Shown one piece after another: positions 10,474 through 19,514 of a DNA stretch of 29,440 nt. Under the pieces are notes generated by a model. The model was not told where the DNA came from and made no database searches. It saw only the letters and a list, made by a program, of their open reading frames with translations. Position 1 is the stretch's first letter; every line of letters starts with the position of its first letter. Position numbers and translations under genes: made by a program. Source of the DNA: Batkoa obscura (lineage: Eukaryota; Entomophthoromycota; Entomophthoromycetes; Entomophthorales; Batkoaceae); NCBI GenBank assembly GCA_030770535.1, contig JASVEC010000223.1, positions 1 through 29,440 on the forward strand, written 5' to 3'.

Positions 10474-10499
10474 GAAACTAATTCAGACAACCCCATATG
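10474..10499 (-). repeat. Right terminal inverted repeat of copy A
   Basis: In reverse complement reads CATATGGGGTTGTCTG and continues to GTTTC, pairing with 8051-8076 with about four mismatches. Confidence 0.88.
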
Positions 10500-10556
10500 T
10501 TAAACTGTTAATACTAAATTTTATAATAAAATTATTTTATTTTGTTTTCAAAAAAA

Positions 10557-10601
10557 ATCATAGTTAAAAAAATCATAAACAAAAAAATCATAGATAAAAA
10601 A
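10557..10601. repeat. Short tandem repeat, 3 x 15 bp
   Basis: Three units of the form ATCATARNYAAAAAA in a row, just outside the right end of transposon copy A. Confidence 0.75.
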
Positions 10602-11413
10602 TAGTATTTAAATTAAAAATAATAATTTGCTTTATTTTTGCTTTTATTTTTATTTTTACTGATGTAGACTTGCTCATAGAAAAAAGGAATTTATGCAATA
10701 TCTAATAATAATTAATTTTGAATTTTTAAAACTAAAACAATAGTTGTAATTTTATATTTCATTAAAATATCGCTAAAACAGTTATTATATTTTCAAAAAA
10801 GAATTCTTGAAAGTTTAAAAGCCCAGTTGTTCTATTTAATATAGCAAGGAAGCATCATTAAAAAAAGTACTACATTTCATTTACATCAAAAAAAACTTCA
10901 AATTCAATCCCTCTTGCCAACTATGATATAATCTTACCCGTCACTTTATAAAACCCAAAGCTGTCTGACCAAAATCTTTTAAAAAATTATCTAAATATGC
11001 TACTTTGGTTCACAATGGCCAGGTCATCAGACCTATTGTAACTTTTAGTTTGATCAAATGATTTGATTAAATAAGAATGACTATTTTTTCGAAAACTTTC
11101 GAAAATGGTTAATTTAGTTGGATTGAATTTCGTGGGAAAATTAGCATCCTTGCATTAAGGTTCTTATCAGGGATAACGAATTGTTCAAAGTTTAAAATGA
11201 GACGAATACGATTTATATCCTATGATCAGCTAAACTAGATTAAGTCAGATATAAAAGAGACAGTATAGCGATTTTAGAATCATCCAAATATAAATTAAAT
11301 AATATAAAAATCAAATGATTATAATTATAATTAACTTGCATCTTACTATGCCCTTAGCATTCACATGGCTTACTTTTCGATTTAATGCTTTTCTGTTCTG
11401 TTTTCGAAAATGA

Positions 11414-11422
11414 TATAAATAG
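11414..11422 (+). promoter_or_regulatory. TATA box of the GH31 gene
   Basis: TATAAATAG lies 82 bases before the ATG at 11504. The same TATAAATA-type box precedes both CAP genes in this window, which supports reading it as a core promoter. Confidence 0.65.
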
Positions 11423-11503
11423 AAGCAGAAACATGCTTTAATTCTTAAGCTTTTATTAAAGTACAACATTTTTACAACTAATTATTTTTATATTTTAATC
11501 ACT

Positions 11504-13729
11504 ATGCAAAAGAGTGCCATTCTAGTATCTTTTATCTTTGGCCTCCTCGGGGCTGTAGCAGGGGACAGTGTAAAGTTTAACAATATGAAAGACTATAAAA
11601 AAATAAATGAAAATGAAATTGTTTTCATTAGTAGAAATGAAAACAAGCTTAAGGTTACTTGGTTAGAAGACTCTATTATTCGTGTACAAGCAGTTAAGAA
11701 AGGAAAAGATTTTGAAGAGTTACCACTACCAATTACTGTTGCTAAAGATTTCAAGACGCCCAAAATTCATTCTTATAACAATGGTAACTGGCATGAGATT
11801 CAAAACCAGGACTCTAAGCATACTTTAAGAGTGAACTATTATCCATTGAGATTACAACTTATTAAAGGAAAAGATACTATCTTTGAAGAGGCAGCACCAC
11901 TTGAGTTAAACGATTTAGGTACTGTACAGCTATTAAAACAACGTGAAGATGAACAATTCTTTGGTGGTGGTATGCAAAATGGAAGATTTACTCACCGTAA
12001 TACCAAATTAAATATTACAGTAGACTACAATTGGGATGATGGAGGTAACCCAAATCCATCACCATTCTATATGTCCTCTAAAGGTTATGGCGTATTTAGA
12101 AATACATTCACTCCAGGGTATTATGATTTTAATTCACCTCTAAATTTAACTCATGTTGAAGATCGATTTGATGCTTATTATTTTATTGGTGATTATAAGC
12201 AAGTTTTGAATAGATATACTTATCTAACTGGTAGACCCTTTATGCCACCAATTTATGGTTTGGAATTAGGAGACTCGGATTGCTATTCTAAGACTGCTAA
12301 TGGTAGACCACCAAAAGATACATTAATCGATTCTACTAAAGTAGCTGATGGTTATGTACAAAATGACTTACCTATTGGATGGATGCTAGTCAATGATGGT
12401 TATGGTTGTGGTTATACTCAACTAGATGAAACTAACCAAGCATTAGCTAAGAGAAATATTTCCTTAGGTTTATGGACAGAATCTAACTTAACTAATCAAC
12501 CAACAGAAGTAGGTAAATGGGGAGTAAGAGTAAGGAAATTAGATGTTGCTTGGGTGGGTGATGGTTATGAATTTGGATTTAAAGCATGTAATGAAGCTTA
12601 TAATGGTATCCAAGATTACTCTTCAGCACGTGGTTTTGTATGGCAAGTTGAAGGTTGGGCTGGAGTACAAAAATGTGCAGTACAATGGACAGGCGATCAA
12701 AGTGGAAGTTGGGAAAATATAAGATTCCATATCCCTACTATTCATGGATCAGGTTTATCAGCCCAAGTATACACTGCTGGTGATGTAGATGGTATTTTCC
12801 GTGGTAGTGCAAACACCTATATTCGTGATTTACAATATAAAGTATTTACTCCAGTTTTTATGACTATGTCAGGATGGGCTAAATTTGATAAACAACCTTG
12901 GAGATATGGGGAACCTGGAACTTCTATAAATAGAAAATATTTAAAGTTACGTGAACAGTTATTGCCATACATTTATACCTTAGCCCATGAAGCCCATGAA
13001 ACTGGATTCCCTATTGTAAGATCTATGGTGTTAGAATATCCTAAAGATAAAAATACTTGGGATAAGGAAACTACTAAATATCAATATATGTTTGGTTCCT
13101 CTTTCTTAGTAGCCCCTGTCTATAAAGATGAATTAAAGAGAGATGGCATTTATTTACCTGAAGGAAAATGGATTGATTATTGGAATGGGAAAGTATATAC
13201 TGGTCCTACTACCTTAAATGGATATAATGCCCCATTAGACACTTTACCCTTATTTGTTAAAGAAAATTCTATCATTCCTATGTGGAATAAAGTTAATTCA
13301 TACAGAGAGCGTAAACCAGATCATCCAATTATTTTAGATATTTATCCATCCGCCGGTAAATCGACCAAATATACTTTATACGAAGATGATCTTGTTACTC
13401 GTCAGTTCCAAGACAAAAAATATAGCAAACAAGAGTTCTCACTTGAAGGTAAATACAATGGGTTTAAACTCAAGATTGGTGAAATCAAGGGTAGTTATGA
13501 CGGAATTGCTACGGAAAGACCATATATTTTAGTTATACATACTACATCTGCTCCAAAGTCGGTTGAATTTAAGGGCGCTTCTAAATTGGAATCCAAACCC
13601 GTTACTGATAAGGCTGCTGATAACAAAGAGGGTTGGTATTATGATGCTAACGATCGCAGCGGAGCACTTTATGTCTCAGTTGGTAAACTCAAGGCTAGCC
13701 AAGAACTTGATGTCCAAATATCTTTATAA
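11504..13729 (+). CDS. Secreted glycoside hydrolase family 31 protein, 741 aa
   Basis: An intron-free gene for a retaining glycosidase or transglycosidase acting on alpha-linked sugars. A hydrophobic N-terminus with an Ala-Gly end (about residues 1-20) looks like a signal peptide, so the enzyme should be exported. An N-terminal beta-sandwich (about 25-235, with FGGGMQNG) leads into the (beta/alpha)8 barrel. The expected nucleophile is Asp347 in KLDVAWVG and the acid/base Asp398 in WTGDQSGSW. GDVDGIF, SGWA and the KQPWRYGEP segment complete the core, and a C-terminal beta-sandwich follows (LPLFVKENSIIPMW, LYEDD). The LDVAWVG.GY form of the nucleophile motif differs from the WxDMNE of ordinary maltases. 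It resembles the clade with bacterial isomaltosyltransferases and alpha-galactosaminidases (from memory), so the substrate is open. AATAAA follows the stop by about 25 bases. Confidence 0.92.
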   Translation: MQKSAILVSFIFGLLGAVAGDSVKFNNMKDYKKINENEIVFISRNENKLKVTWLEDSIIRVQAVKKGKDFEELPLPITVAKDFKTPKIHSYNNGNWHEIQNQDSKHTLRVNYYPLRLQLIKGKDTIFEEAAPLELNDLGTVQLLKQREDEQFFGGGMQNGRFTHRNTKLNITVDYNWDDGGNPNPSPFYMSSKGYGVFRNTFTPGYYDFNSPLNLTHVEDRFDAYYFIGDYKQVLNRYTYLTGRPFMPPIYGLELGDSDCYSKTANGRPPKDTLIDSTKVADGYVQNDLPIGWMLVNDGYGCGYTQLDETNQALAKRNISLGLWTESNLTNQPTEVGKWGVRVRKLDVAWVGDGYEFGFKACNEAYNGIQDYSSARGFVWQVEGWAGVQKCAVQWTGDQSGSWENIRFHIPTIHGSGLSAQVYTAGDVDGIFRGSANTYIRDLQYKVFTPVFMTMSGWAKFDKQPWRYGEPGTSINRKYLKLREQLLPYIYTLAHEAHETGFPIVRSMVLEYPKDKNTWDKETTKYQYMFGSSFLVAPVYKDELKRDGIYLPEGKWIDYWNGKVYTGPTTLNGYNAPLDTLPLFVKENSIIPMWNKVNSYRERKPDHPIILDIYPSAGKSTKYTLYEDDLVTRQFQDKKYSKQEFSLEGKYNGFKLKIGEIKGSYDGIATERPYILVIHTTSAPKSVEFKGASKLESKPVTDKAADNKEGWYYDANDRSGALYVSVGKLKASQELDVQISL

Positions 13730-14083
13730 TAGTTTTGGTATTATTTTATTAAATAAAATTAATGTTTATGACTTTTATTAAGTTTACTTAATATAAAATA
13801 CAAAAAAGTATTTAAATATAAAGTTAAAAAAGCATTGAACTGTGAGAAGCAGCTTATTTTAAAAATTTTTAGATATTCAAACTATAATAATGAGGTATTT
13901 TTATAAACATTAAAATTAAAGCACTAATTGTCATGAAATTCTATAGAAAAACAAGAAAATACAACATACGTTCGGATAACATCATTTCAATAAGTTTTAA
14001 CATTATTTATTTCAATAATTAAGTTTTAGTAATTTACAAAAACCACCAAAATATTAAAGCCGCTATTAATTAACTTTTAACTC
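13730..14083. other. Intergenic between convergent genes
   Basis: AT-rich shared 3' region of the GH31 gene and the first CAP gene. It contains AATAAA-type poly(A) signals for both strands (13752 on plus; about 14004-14014 on minus). Nothing else is recognised. Confidence 0.6.
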
Positions 14084-14815
14084 TTAATATCTGCTACAAT
14101 CAATCACATAATCATCATCACACTTCTCCCCTGCTGCAAAATTCTGAGTCCAGTATAGGTCCTTCTCACCCCATCCAAAGCACTCAAACTCACCAATGAT
14201 ATTCTTATAATGTCCCTCTGATTTCTTCCATGCTTGTACTACCTTTTCAACGTTTTTTTGATTCCAAGCTACGTTTTCTGCTCCAGTGTAAGCTCTGAAG
14301 CCTTCATTTTTAATACGATCAAAAAAGAATTTTACTTTGGTGCCATCATGAGACATCTTCTTATGCTCAGCTTGATCTTCACTGTGCTTTTGAGATGATT
14401 TCATTAAACGTGAGTCCAACTTCAATGGCTTTTTGCTTACTTCTGAACGTATCTTGTTTACTAAGCATAACATTTCAGCGCTCCTTTCATCAGGCTGATC
14501 ACTTGGATTGTTTCCAATTGGCTGGGATTGGGATGAGGTTTCAGTTGGCTTAGGTTGAGAGGAACTCATAGTAGATTTCTTAGCTGGTTCGGAATGAGTA
14601 GTTACCGACTTGGATTTATCGGTACATTTGTAAATGGTGGTTTCAGCAATGTTTGCAACTGTTTTAGTAGCTAAATATTTGGTGATATAAACGGATTTGG
14701 TTACAGTAACCGTATCAGTGACACCTGATTTAGCAGAACCAGTAATAGCTTCACCAGTAACTAAGCTGATGACTTGGAGAGTAAATAAAGATAATAAAGG
14801 ATCATAAAATTTCAT
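14084..14815 (-). CDS. Secreted CAP-domain (SCP/PR-1-like) protein, 243 aa
   Basis: A hydrophobic N-terminus (about 1-22) gives a likely signal peptide. A Thr/Val-rich segment (30-65) and a Ser/Pro/Gln linker (70-112) follow, then a CAP domain at about 114-232. Family signatures are HSEDQ, MSHDG with His156, GAENVAWN with Glu180, GHYKNI with His202, GWGEKD with Glu217 and YWTQNFA. The two His and two Glu are at the spacing of the CAP cavity tetrad. Fungal CAP proteins of this build are extracellular, and characterised members bind sterols or lipids, though the ligand here is unknown. Cysteines at 212 and 232 are candidates for disulphides. A close paralogue lies divergently 1.9 kb away (16740). 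The start is the first ATG, 50 bases after a TATA box. Confidence 0.9.
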   Translation of the reverse strand: MKFYDPLLSLFTLQVISLVTGEAITGSAKSGVTDTVTVTKSVYITKYLATKTVANIAETTIYKCTDKSKSVTTHSEPAKKSTMSSSQPKPTETSSQSQPIGNNPSDQPDERSAEMLCLVNKIRSEVSKKPLKLDSRLMKSSQKHSEDQAEHKKMSHDGTKVKFFFDRIKNEGFRAYTGAENVAWNQKNVEKVVQAWKKSEGHYKNIIGEFECFGWGEKDLYWTQNFAAGEKCDDDYVIDCSRY

Positions 14816-14865
14816 AATTAATATTAGATAAGTTAATGTTATTAAAATTGGATATCATTTGTATT

Positions 14866-14875
14866 CTATTTATAC
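14866..14875 (-). promoter_or_regulatory. TATA box of the first CAP gene
   Basis: On the minus strand TATAAATAGA, about 50 bases before the ATG at 14815. Confidence 0.65.
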
Positions 14876-16580
14876 TTTGATTTTCCAGTAGATTCTTATG
14901 TTTTTTGTAAAGTAGAATGCTAGTCACACATATATTATAACTTAATTAGTTTATTAAACTGTTAGATAACAACTAATGATTTTAATAGCTGATTATGCAG
15001 CTATAAATCATTCTACTTCGCACGATTAGAACATAATAAATAAAACTATAACTACAACTATATCCTATTTCAATACGAAGTATAATATACATTCTACTAT
15101 ATACCCAACTTTTAAAGCATTAGTTCTCTCTATAACCTCATTTCTAACACAATAGAAATAAAAAGTTTTGACGCTAAAGCATATAAATAATATCTTTACT
15201 TTATCCTTCCTTAATATGAAATATGTATTTATTCTAAAAAGCCTGACCCTAATACACTAGTTCGCTTTACTGAGATCATAAGCCGTTTTCGATAAAAATT
15301 CCAAACTCTAATCTAAATAAAAGTTAATGAACAAGTACCCAGTAATGTCAATTATCTCACAAAACATTATCTTAAAATCGTACCAAATTAATTTCTAGGT
15401 TTTAAGCCTAGTTTATCCTATTTCCATTAAATTAATAAAATGGCTGAAGTTAGTTAAATGCCAACCTAAAAGCTTTAATGAAACTTGTAATATTTTACAA
15501 TACACTTGAAATCACGATAATTTACACATACCCTTTATATCATATATTGTGGTACCATAACACATAATTTGTAAACACACCTTTATATTTTAGGTTGGAC
15601 TATTCGCAATGTAAAATGATATAGTTTTTGCTAGATTTAAATTAAAAAATAAGAATTACCCTCATCATAATATCACATTATTATAAAATCCAAACAATTT
15701 TGATATTGAATTTTGACAATACTAATCTTTAAGCTGAGAATGTGTTATTTTGATAGACATTGGTTGTTTGATTTAAAACTTTGGATAGTAGTTTATGTAA
15801 TTTTTATTAGCGTTTATCGTTTTGTTAGCGATAAAGAATATGTATAAAATTTTAATATTTGTTACTGTTTTGTGAGTTGCTTTAAAAGTTGGATGTTTTT
15901 TAATCTTACAGGTTGCCTTGAAACCCCCTTGTGGAAATAATGTTTATATTTACTTTAATAAGATGTATTGTTGTAACTAATAAATCACTTAAGGACCTAT
16001 GGTATTCCAAGAATTTAGCAAGTATCACTACGAAAAATGGCTTTCGGACATAATACATAATTAATCTTCCGTTTTCAAATTTTGGGCTTTAATTATAGCT
16101 GTAAAATTTTCTTTAGTGATATTAGTAAATTCTGCTGGTTAATATGGAATATTCTTTTTATGAATATATTAATATTTTTATTGAATTATATTGCTTATAC
16201 CAAGGCTAAAACATTGACTTTAAGAAAATGGGTTCAAATATTTGACCCTGTACCCTGAAATACTTTATTTTCATAACATTTCTAGTAGTGTATCAATTGA
16301 CAATAAACACAGGAATTACACATGTTGCAGAATACCTAATAATAGCAGAAAAATAGCTTTATTGGAGTTAATAAGCTTATTAAATTTAAATTTTTCACAA
16401 ACCATTATTAAATTAACAGCACTGAATTTTGCAAAAGTCTATAGATTACTAAAAAAAGGGTAATTCATGCAATTTTCGATAAGACAGAAGCACAAATTAC
16501 CTCAACAAATTAATTAAAATCATAAGGATATGGGGCAATAAAGTAGCTTTTATTTGCTCATAAGTATGGTATATTAAGAA

Positions 16581-16644
16581 AAGAGTCCTAGCTTACTAGT
16601 TAAAAACTATGTGATTGAACAAAAGCAGTCACAAAGAGTCCTAG
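16581..16644. promoter_or_regulatory. Paired direct repeat upstream of the second CAP gene
   Basis: AAGAGTCCTAG occurs at 16581-16591 and again at 16634-16644, 53 bases start to start, with the second copy 27 bases before the TATA-like box. The placement suggests an upstream activator site; no known factor is identified. Confidence 0.4.
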
Positions 16645-16670
16645 GCTCAATTCGGAGCTATACCAGATAG

Positions 16671-16678
16671 CATAAATA
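16671..16678 (+). promoter_or_regulatory. TATA-like box of the second CAP gene
   Basis: CATAAATA, about 62 bases before the ATG at 16740. Confidence 0.5.
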
Positions 16679-16739
16679 CCACCTTTACAGCCCTTTACAT
16701 TTCAGAACTAAAACAATCTAAAGTTTAATTTACTTTATC

Positions 16740-17540
16740 ATGAAATTCCTCACATATCTCCTTTCATTAGTCGCCCTCTATGTTGCAGCTGAAAGTAATA
16801 CTATTACTAACCAAATGGAGATAAAAGTAAAAGGCCGTTATAATAGACCAAATAATGGAAATCCAGATTATAATAATCCTCAAACAGTAACAGCAATTAA
16901 GTATCAACCTGCAGGTTATGTTACTATAACAAAATTGGAAATCAAAACCCTTACAAAAACAGTAATGGTGGATCAGTGTACTAAAACTATTAGTGGTAGC
17001 AAACCTAGACCAACATAAGAGAAGCCTAAACTAACAGAAACGAAACTTAAGCCTGTCCCTACAGACTCTTATCCAGATAACATTTCTGAAAGAACTGTTG
17101 AGATACTTTGCAGGGTAAACACTTTACGCAAAGAATTTGGGAAGAAACCTGTAAAAATGGACTTACGCCTAATGCAATCATCTCAAAAACACAGTGAAGA
17201 TCAAGCCAGAAATAGACAAATGTCACATGATGGAATTAAGACCAAATTTTTCGGGGACCAAATTAGAGCAGAGGGATACAGAGCTTTAGCCGCTTCAGAA
17301 AGTGTAGCATTTAATCAGCGATCCATTGTGTATGTTATGAATTCATGGAGAAAGTCATTAGATCATTATATAAATATTATTGAGGATTTTGAGTGCCTTG
17401 GATGGGGTGAGAAGGACTTTTATTGGACCCAGAATTTTGCCTCAGGATCTGAGTGTACAGAGGCCACTCTCCCAAATTGTAAAGTTTACTCTTCATTTGA
17501 TAGTCGCACTATGAGAACAGGGTATAGCTATGTACTTTAG
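16740..17540 (+). pseudogene. CAP-domain (SCP/PR-1-like) paralogue interrupted by an in-frame stop
   Basis: One reading frame runs from the ATG at 16740 to the TAG at 17538-17540, but a TAA at 17016-17018 cuts it. Before the stop are a signal peptide (MKFLTYLLSLVALYVAA) and a Thr/Val-rich segment like that of the paralogue at 14084. After it, in the same frame, come a Lys/Pro/Thr linker and a CAP domain with HSEDQ, MSHDG, SESVAFN, DHYINI, GWGEKD and YWTQNFA. The GAEN signature has become ASES, so the central Glu is kept but the Asn is lost. Otherwise the frame is clean, which suggests a fresh nonsense change. An alternative is a 42-nt intron (16996-17037, GTAGCA to CAG) that would remove the stop in frame, but it is short and its donor is weaker than the GTAAG intron seen nearby. 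Confidence 0.75.
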
Positions 17541-18369
17541 TTTTATATTTTAACATTATACTACAAATAAATAAAACAATTATAAAAAGTTGATATGATA
17601 TTTTAATTTGTCTTTTCAATTTATTTTTTTAAACGAAGTACGATAAATGCATGGAATGTATTAACTGTTTCTCAACCATTATGTTAGTTAGACGCACTAA
17701 ACTAATAGATATTACACTAAATTAATATAGAAACTTTGGAAAATTAATTTAGTGGTGTTTAAAAAGTGAAAATCTAATACAGATTACAATCGTAAAATAA
17801 ACATTTTAGTTTCTAACCATTTTAAAAATATAATGTATTTCTGCTTAAAATATGTTAGCTACATCTTACTTTTTATACAAACTAACTATCCTCTTTCTTT
17901 GAGAACAATATCTTAATATACCCCCCTCTGTAATGTTCTTTTAATAGACTTATATTAATAATGATTGGCTAAAAGTGTGAAATGGGTTTTGTAATTAATT
18001 ATTATAATTGATCAGAATATAGTTGTTAAATTTAAGAATTTGATAACTAATTGAAGGATGATGCTGTTATTTACAATAAACATAGATTAAGTTTAATCCT
18101 ATACTTCTCAGCATCAAATAGCAATAAAAACATATTATATTACAAAATAATATCAGTGCTTTTATTTTCAATACCACAATAAATGCTAATAATGTTCATA
18201 CTTTGAATTTGTTCCATTAAAGAGAATTCTTTAATTTATTTTGAACCTGGAATTAGAAACAAAAAATAGATTTGATTGGCAGAGTATTACGGGAGATATT
18301 GTATGGATGGGCGGTAACAAAAAGTAAGTTTATTTCACTTTGACTCTACAAAATTAATTTTATTTTAAA
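17541..18369. other. Intergenic, AT-rich
   Basis: Starts with tandem AATAAATAAA poly(A) signals for the CAP paralogue (from about 17565). The rest, up to the bestrophin ATG, shows no open frame or repeat. An inverted CCAAT box (GATTGGCT) lies near 17964. Confidence 0.55.
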
Positions 18370-19447
18370 ATGGGAAAAAAGAACAATAACACATATAATC
18401 ATTTTGAGTTAACTGCATTAAAATACAAGGGTACTGTTATCCCTCACGTACTTCCAAAGGTGATCTTTTTTGGTCTTTACACTGCCTTTCTTGTTTGTAT
18501 TAATGAGTTAATCACTTCTGTTAATATTAGTATCCCTTTAACTTTAAGTTCAATTTTAAATTCTTCAATCTCTTTATTACTAGTATTTCGTACTAACACC
18601 GCCTATGATCGTTATTGGGAGGGAAGAAAGTTATGGAGTACAATGACCACAGCGATCCGTAACTTAGTAAGAATTCTTTTGGTAAATGTACCAACGAATA
18701 ATGACCAAGAGTATTTGGAAAAAATGAGTGTAATGGATTTGTTGATTGCGTATCCAATTTCAGTCAAACATTATCTTAGAGAAGAACATGGTTCTGACTA
18801 TTCGGATATGAGAGAGCGCCTTAAGTATATTCCTGAATATTCTATTCCATCTGCATTAAACTCAAGCGGTAATCAAGCTCGTCGTTCAATTAATTTGGAC
18901 AAAGGAACTAATCTTCCTTTGGATATCAAAATGTATTTATCTTCATTTATTAAGCATCAGCAAGACCTTGGGAATTTATCCGTTCCAGTAGCTACCCAGT
19001 TGCTAAATAATCTGACTATTTTAGTAGACTGTTTAAATGGATTTGAACGTATTTTAAGAACCCCTATTCCACTTGCTTATTCTATCCACCTTTCACAAAT
19101 TGTTTGGGCCTATTGCTTATTTTTACCCTTCCAGTTGATGGGTACCCCAGCACGCGTAGTTGGTAGTGCAGTGATAAAAGGGTATTCCTGGGGTACTATC
19201 CCAGTTATGTGTATGTTAACTTTTACTTTTTTTGGTGTTATTAATATTGGTGAAGAGATTGGTAAGTTTTATTTTATTACAATTTTTTAAATAACTCTAT
19301 ATTGTAATTTTATTTTTAATAGAAAATCCATTTGGTTATGATCGTAATGACTTACCTTTAGATGATTTCTGTAACATTTTGGAAGAAGAGATCTTGTCTT
19401 TAGCCAAATACAAACCACCAAAAGTTTCTTCATGGTTAGTTAAATAA
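18370..19447 (+). CDS. Bestrophin-like anion channel, two exons, 338 aa
   Basis: Coding is 18370-19261 joined to 19323-19447. The membrane protein belongs to the fungal/bacterial branch of the bestrophin family (Pfam Bestrophin, formerly UPF0187), whose characterised members conduct chloride and other anions. Visible are a first membrane segment near residues 31-50, a second near 60-73, then the family signature RTNTAYDRYWEGRKLW at 74-89. RTPIPLAYSIHLSQ and two membrane segments near 243-285 follow. GEEIENPFGYD spans the splice site at about 294-304, followed by DLPLDDFC. The NPFG motif is restored exactly only when the 61-nt intron is removed, which makes the splice call strong. Without splicing the frame would end at 19290. 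It is convergent with the exocyst gene, 67 bases apart. Confidence 0.92.
19262..19322 (+). other. Spliceosomal intron of the bestrophin gene, 61 nt
   Basis: Donor GTAAGTTTT, acceptor TTTTTAATAG, with ATAACTC about 30 bases before the acceptor as a possible branch site. It interrupts a Glu codon in the GEEIENPFG motif (phase 1). This is the only secure intron in the window and sets the expected intron size. Confidence 0.9.
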
Positions 19448-19514
19448 AAGTTAATATTCGTATTCTGAAATCATTAACATATTTTGATTTATGAATTCAA
19501 TAATATTTTATTTT

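Larger units (their letters stand above)
8051..10499 (+). mobile_element. DNA transposon copy A, 2.45 kb, both ends present
   Basis: A whole-length cut-and-paste element. The left end (8051-8076) and right end (10474-10499) are inverted repeats of 26 bp agreeing at about 22 positions, with consensus CATATGGGGYTGTC. It holds 287 bp of leader, a transposase region (8340-10043) and about 450 bp of noncoding DNA with a nested palindrome. Because the flanking ATAT is its own reverse complement, I cannot say whether it belongs to the terminal repeat or is a 4-bp target duplication. Two further partial copies lie at 1-84 and 28821-29440. The superfamily is not recognised. Confidence 0.88.
10500..11503. 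other. Intergenic, AT-rich, upstream of the GH31 gene
   Basis: No open frame of substance and no recognisable RNA gene. It holds a three-unit 15-bp tandem repeat at 10557-10601, T/A-rich low-complexity runs around 10620-10665, and the TATA box of the GH31 gene near its right end. Confidence 0.6.
14816..16739. other. Intergenic region between divergent CAP paralogues
   Basis: 1.9 kb of AT-rich DNA without a convincing gene. A 73-codon open frame at 16242 has no family resemblance. TATA boxes at both ends and a spaced direct repeat near the right end are the only signals I can support, and no transposon end of the local family is visible in it. Confidence 0.6.

Noticed and set aside
11091-11106. 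TTCGAAAACTTTCGAA as a heat-shock-type element upstream of the GH31 gene
   Set aside because: The spacing does not match alternating nGAAn units, and such A/T-rich palindromes are expected by chance here.
16242-16463. 73-codon open frame in the CAP intergenic region
   Set aside because: No signal peptide, domain or codon pattern distinguishes it from chance in AT-rich DNA.
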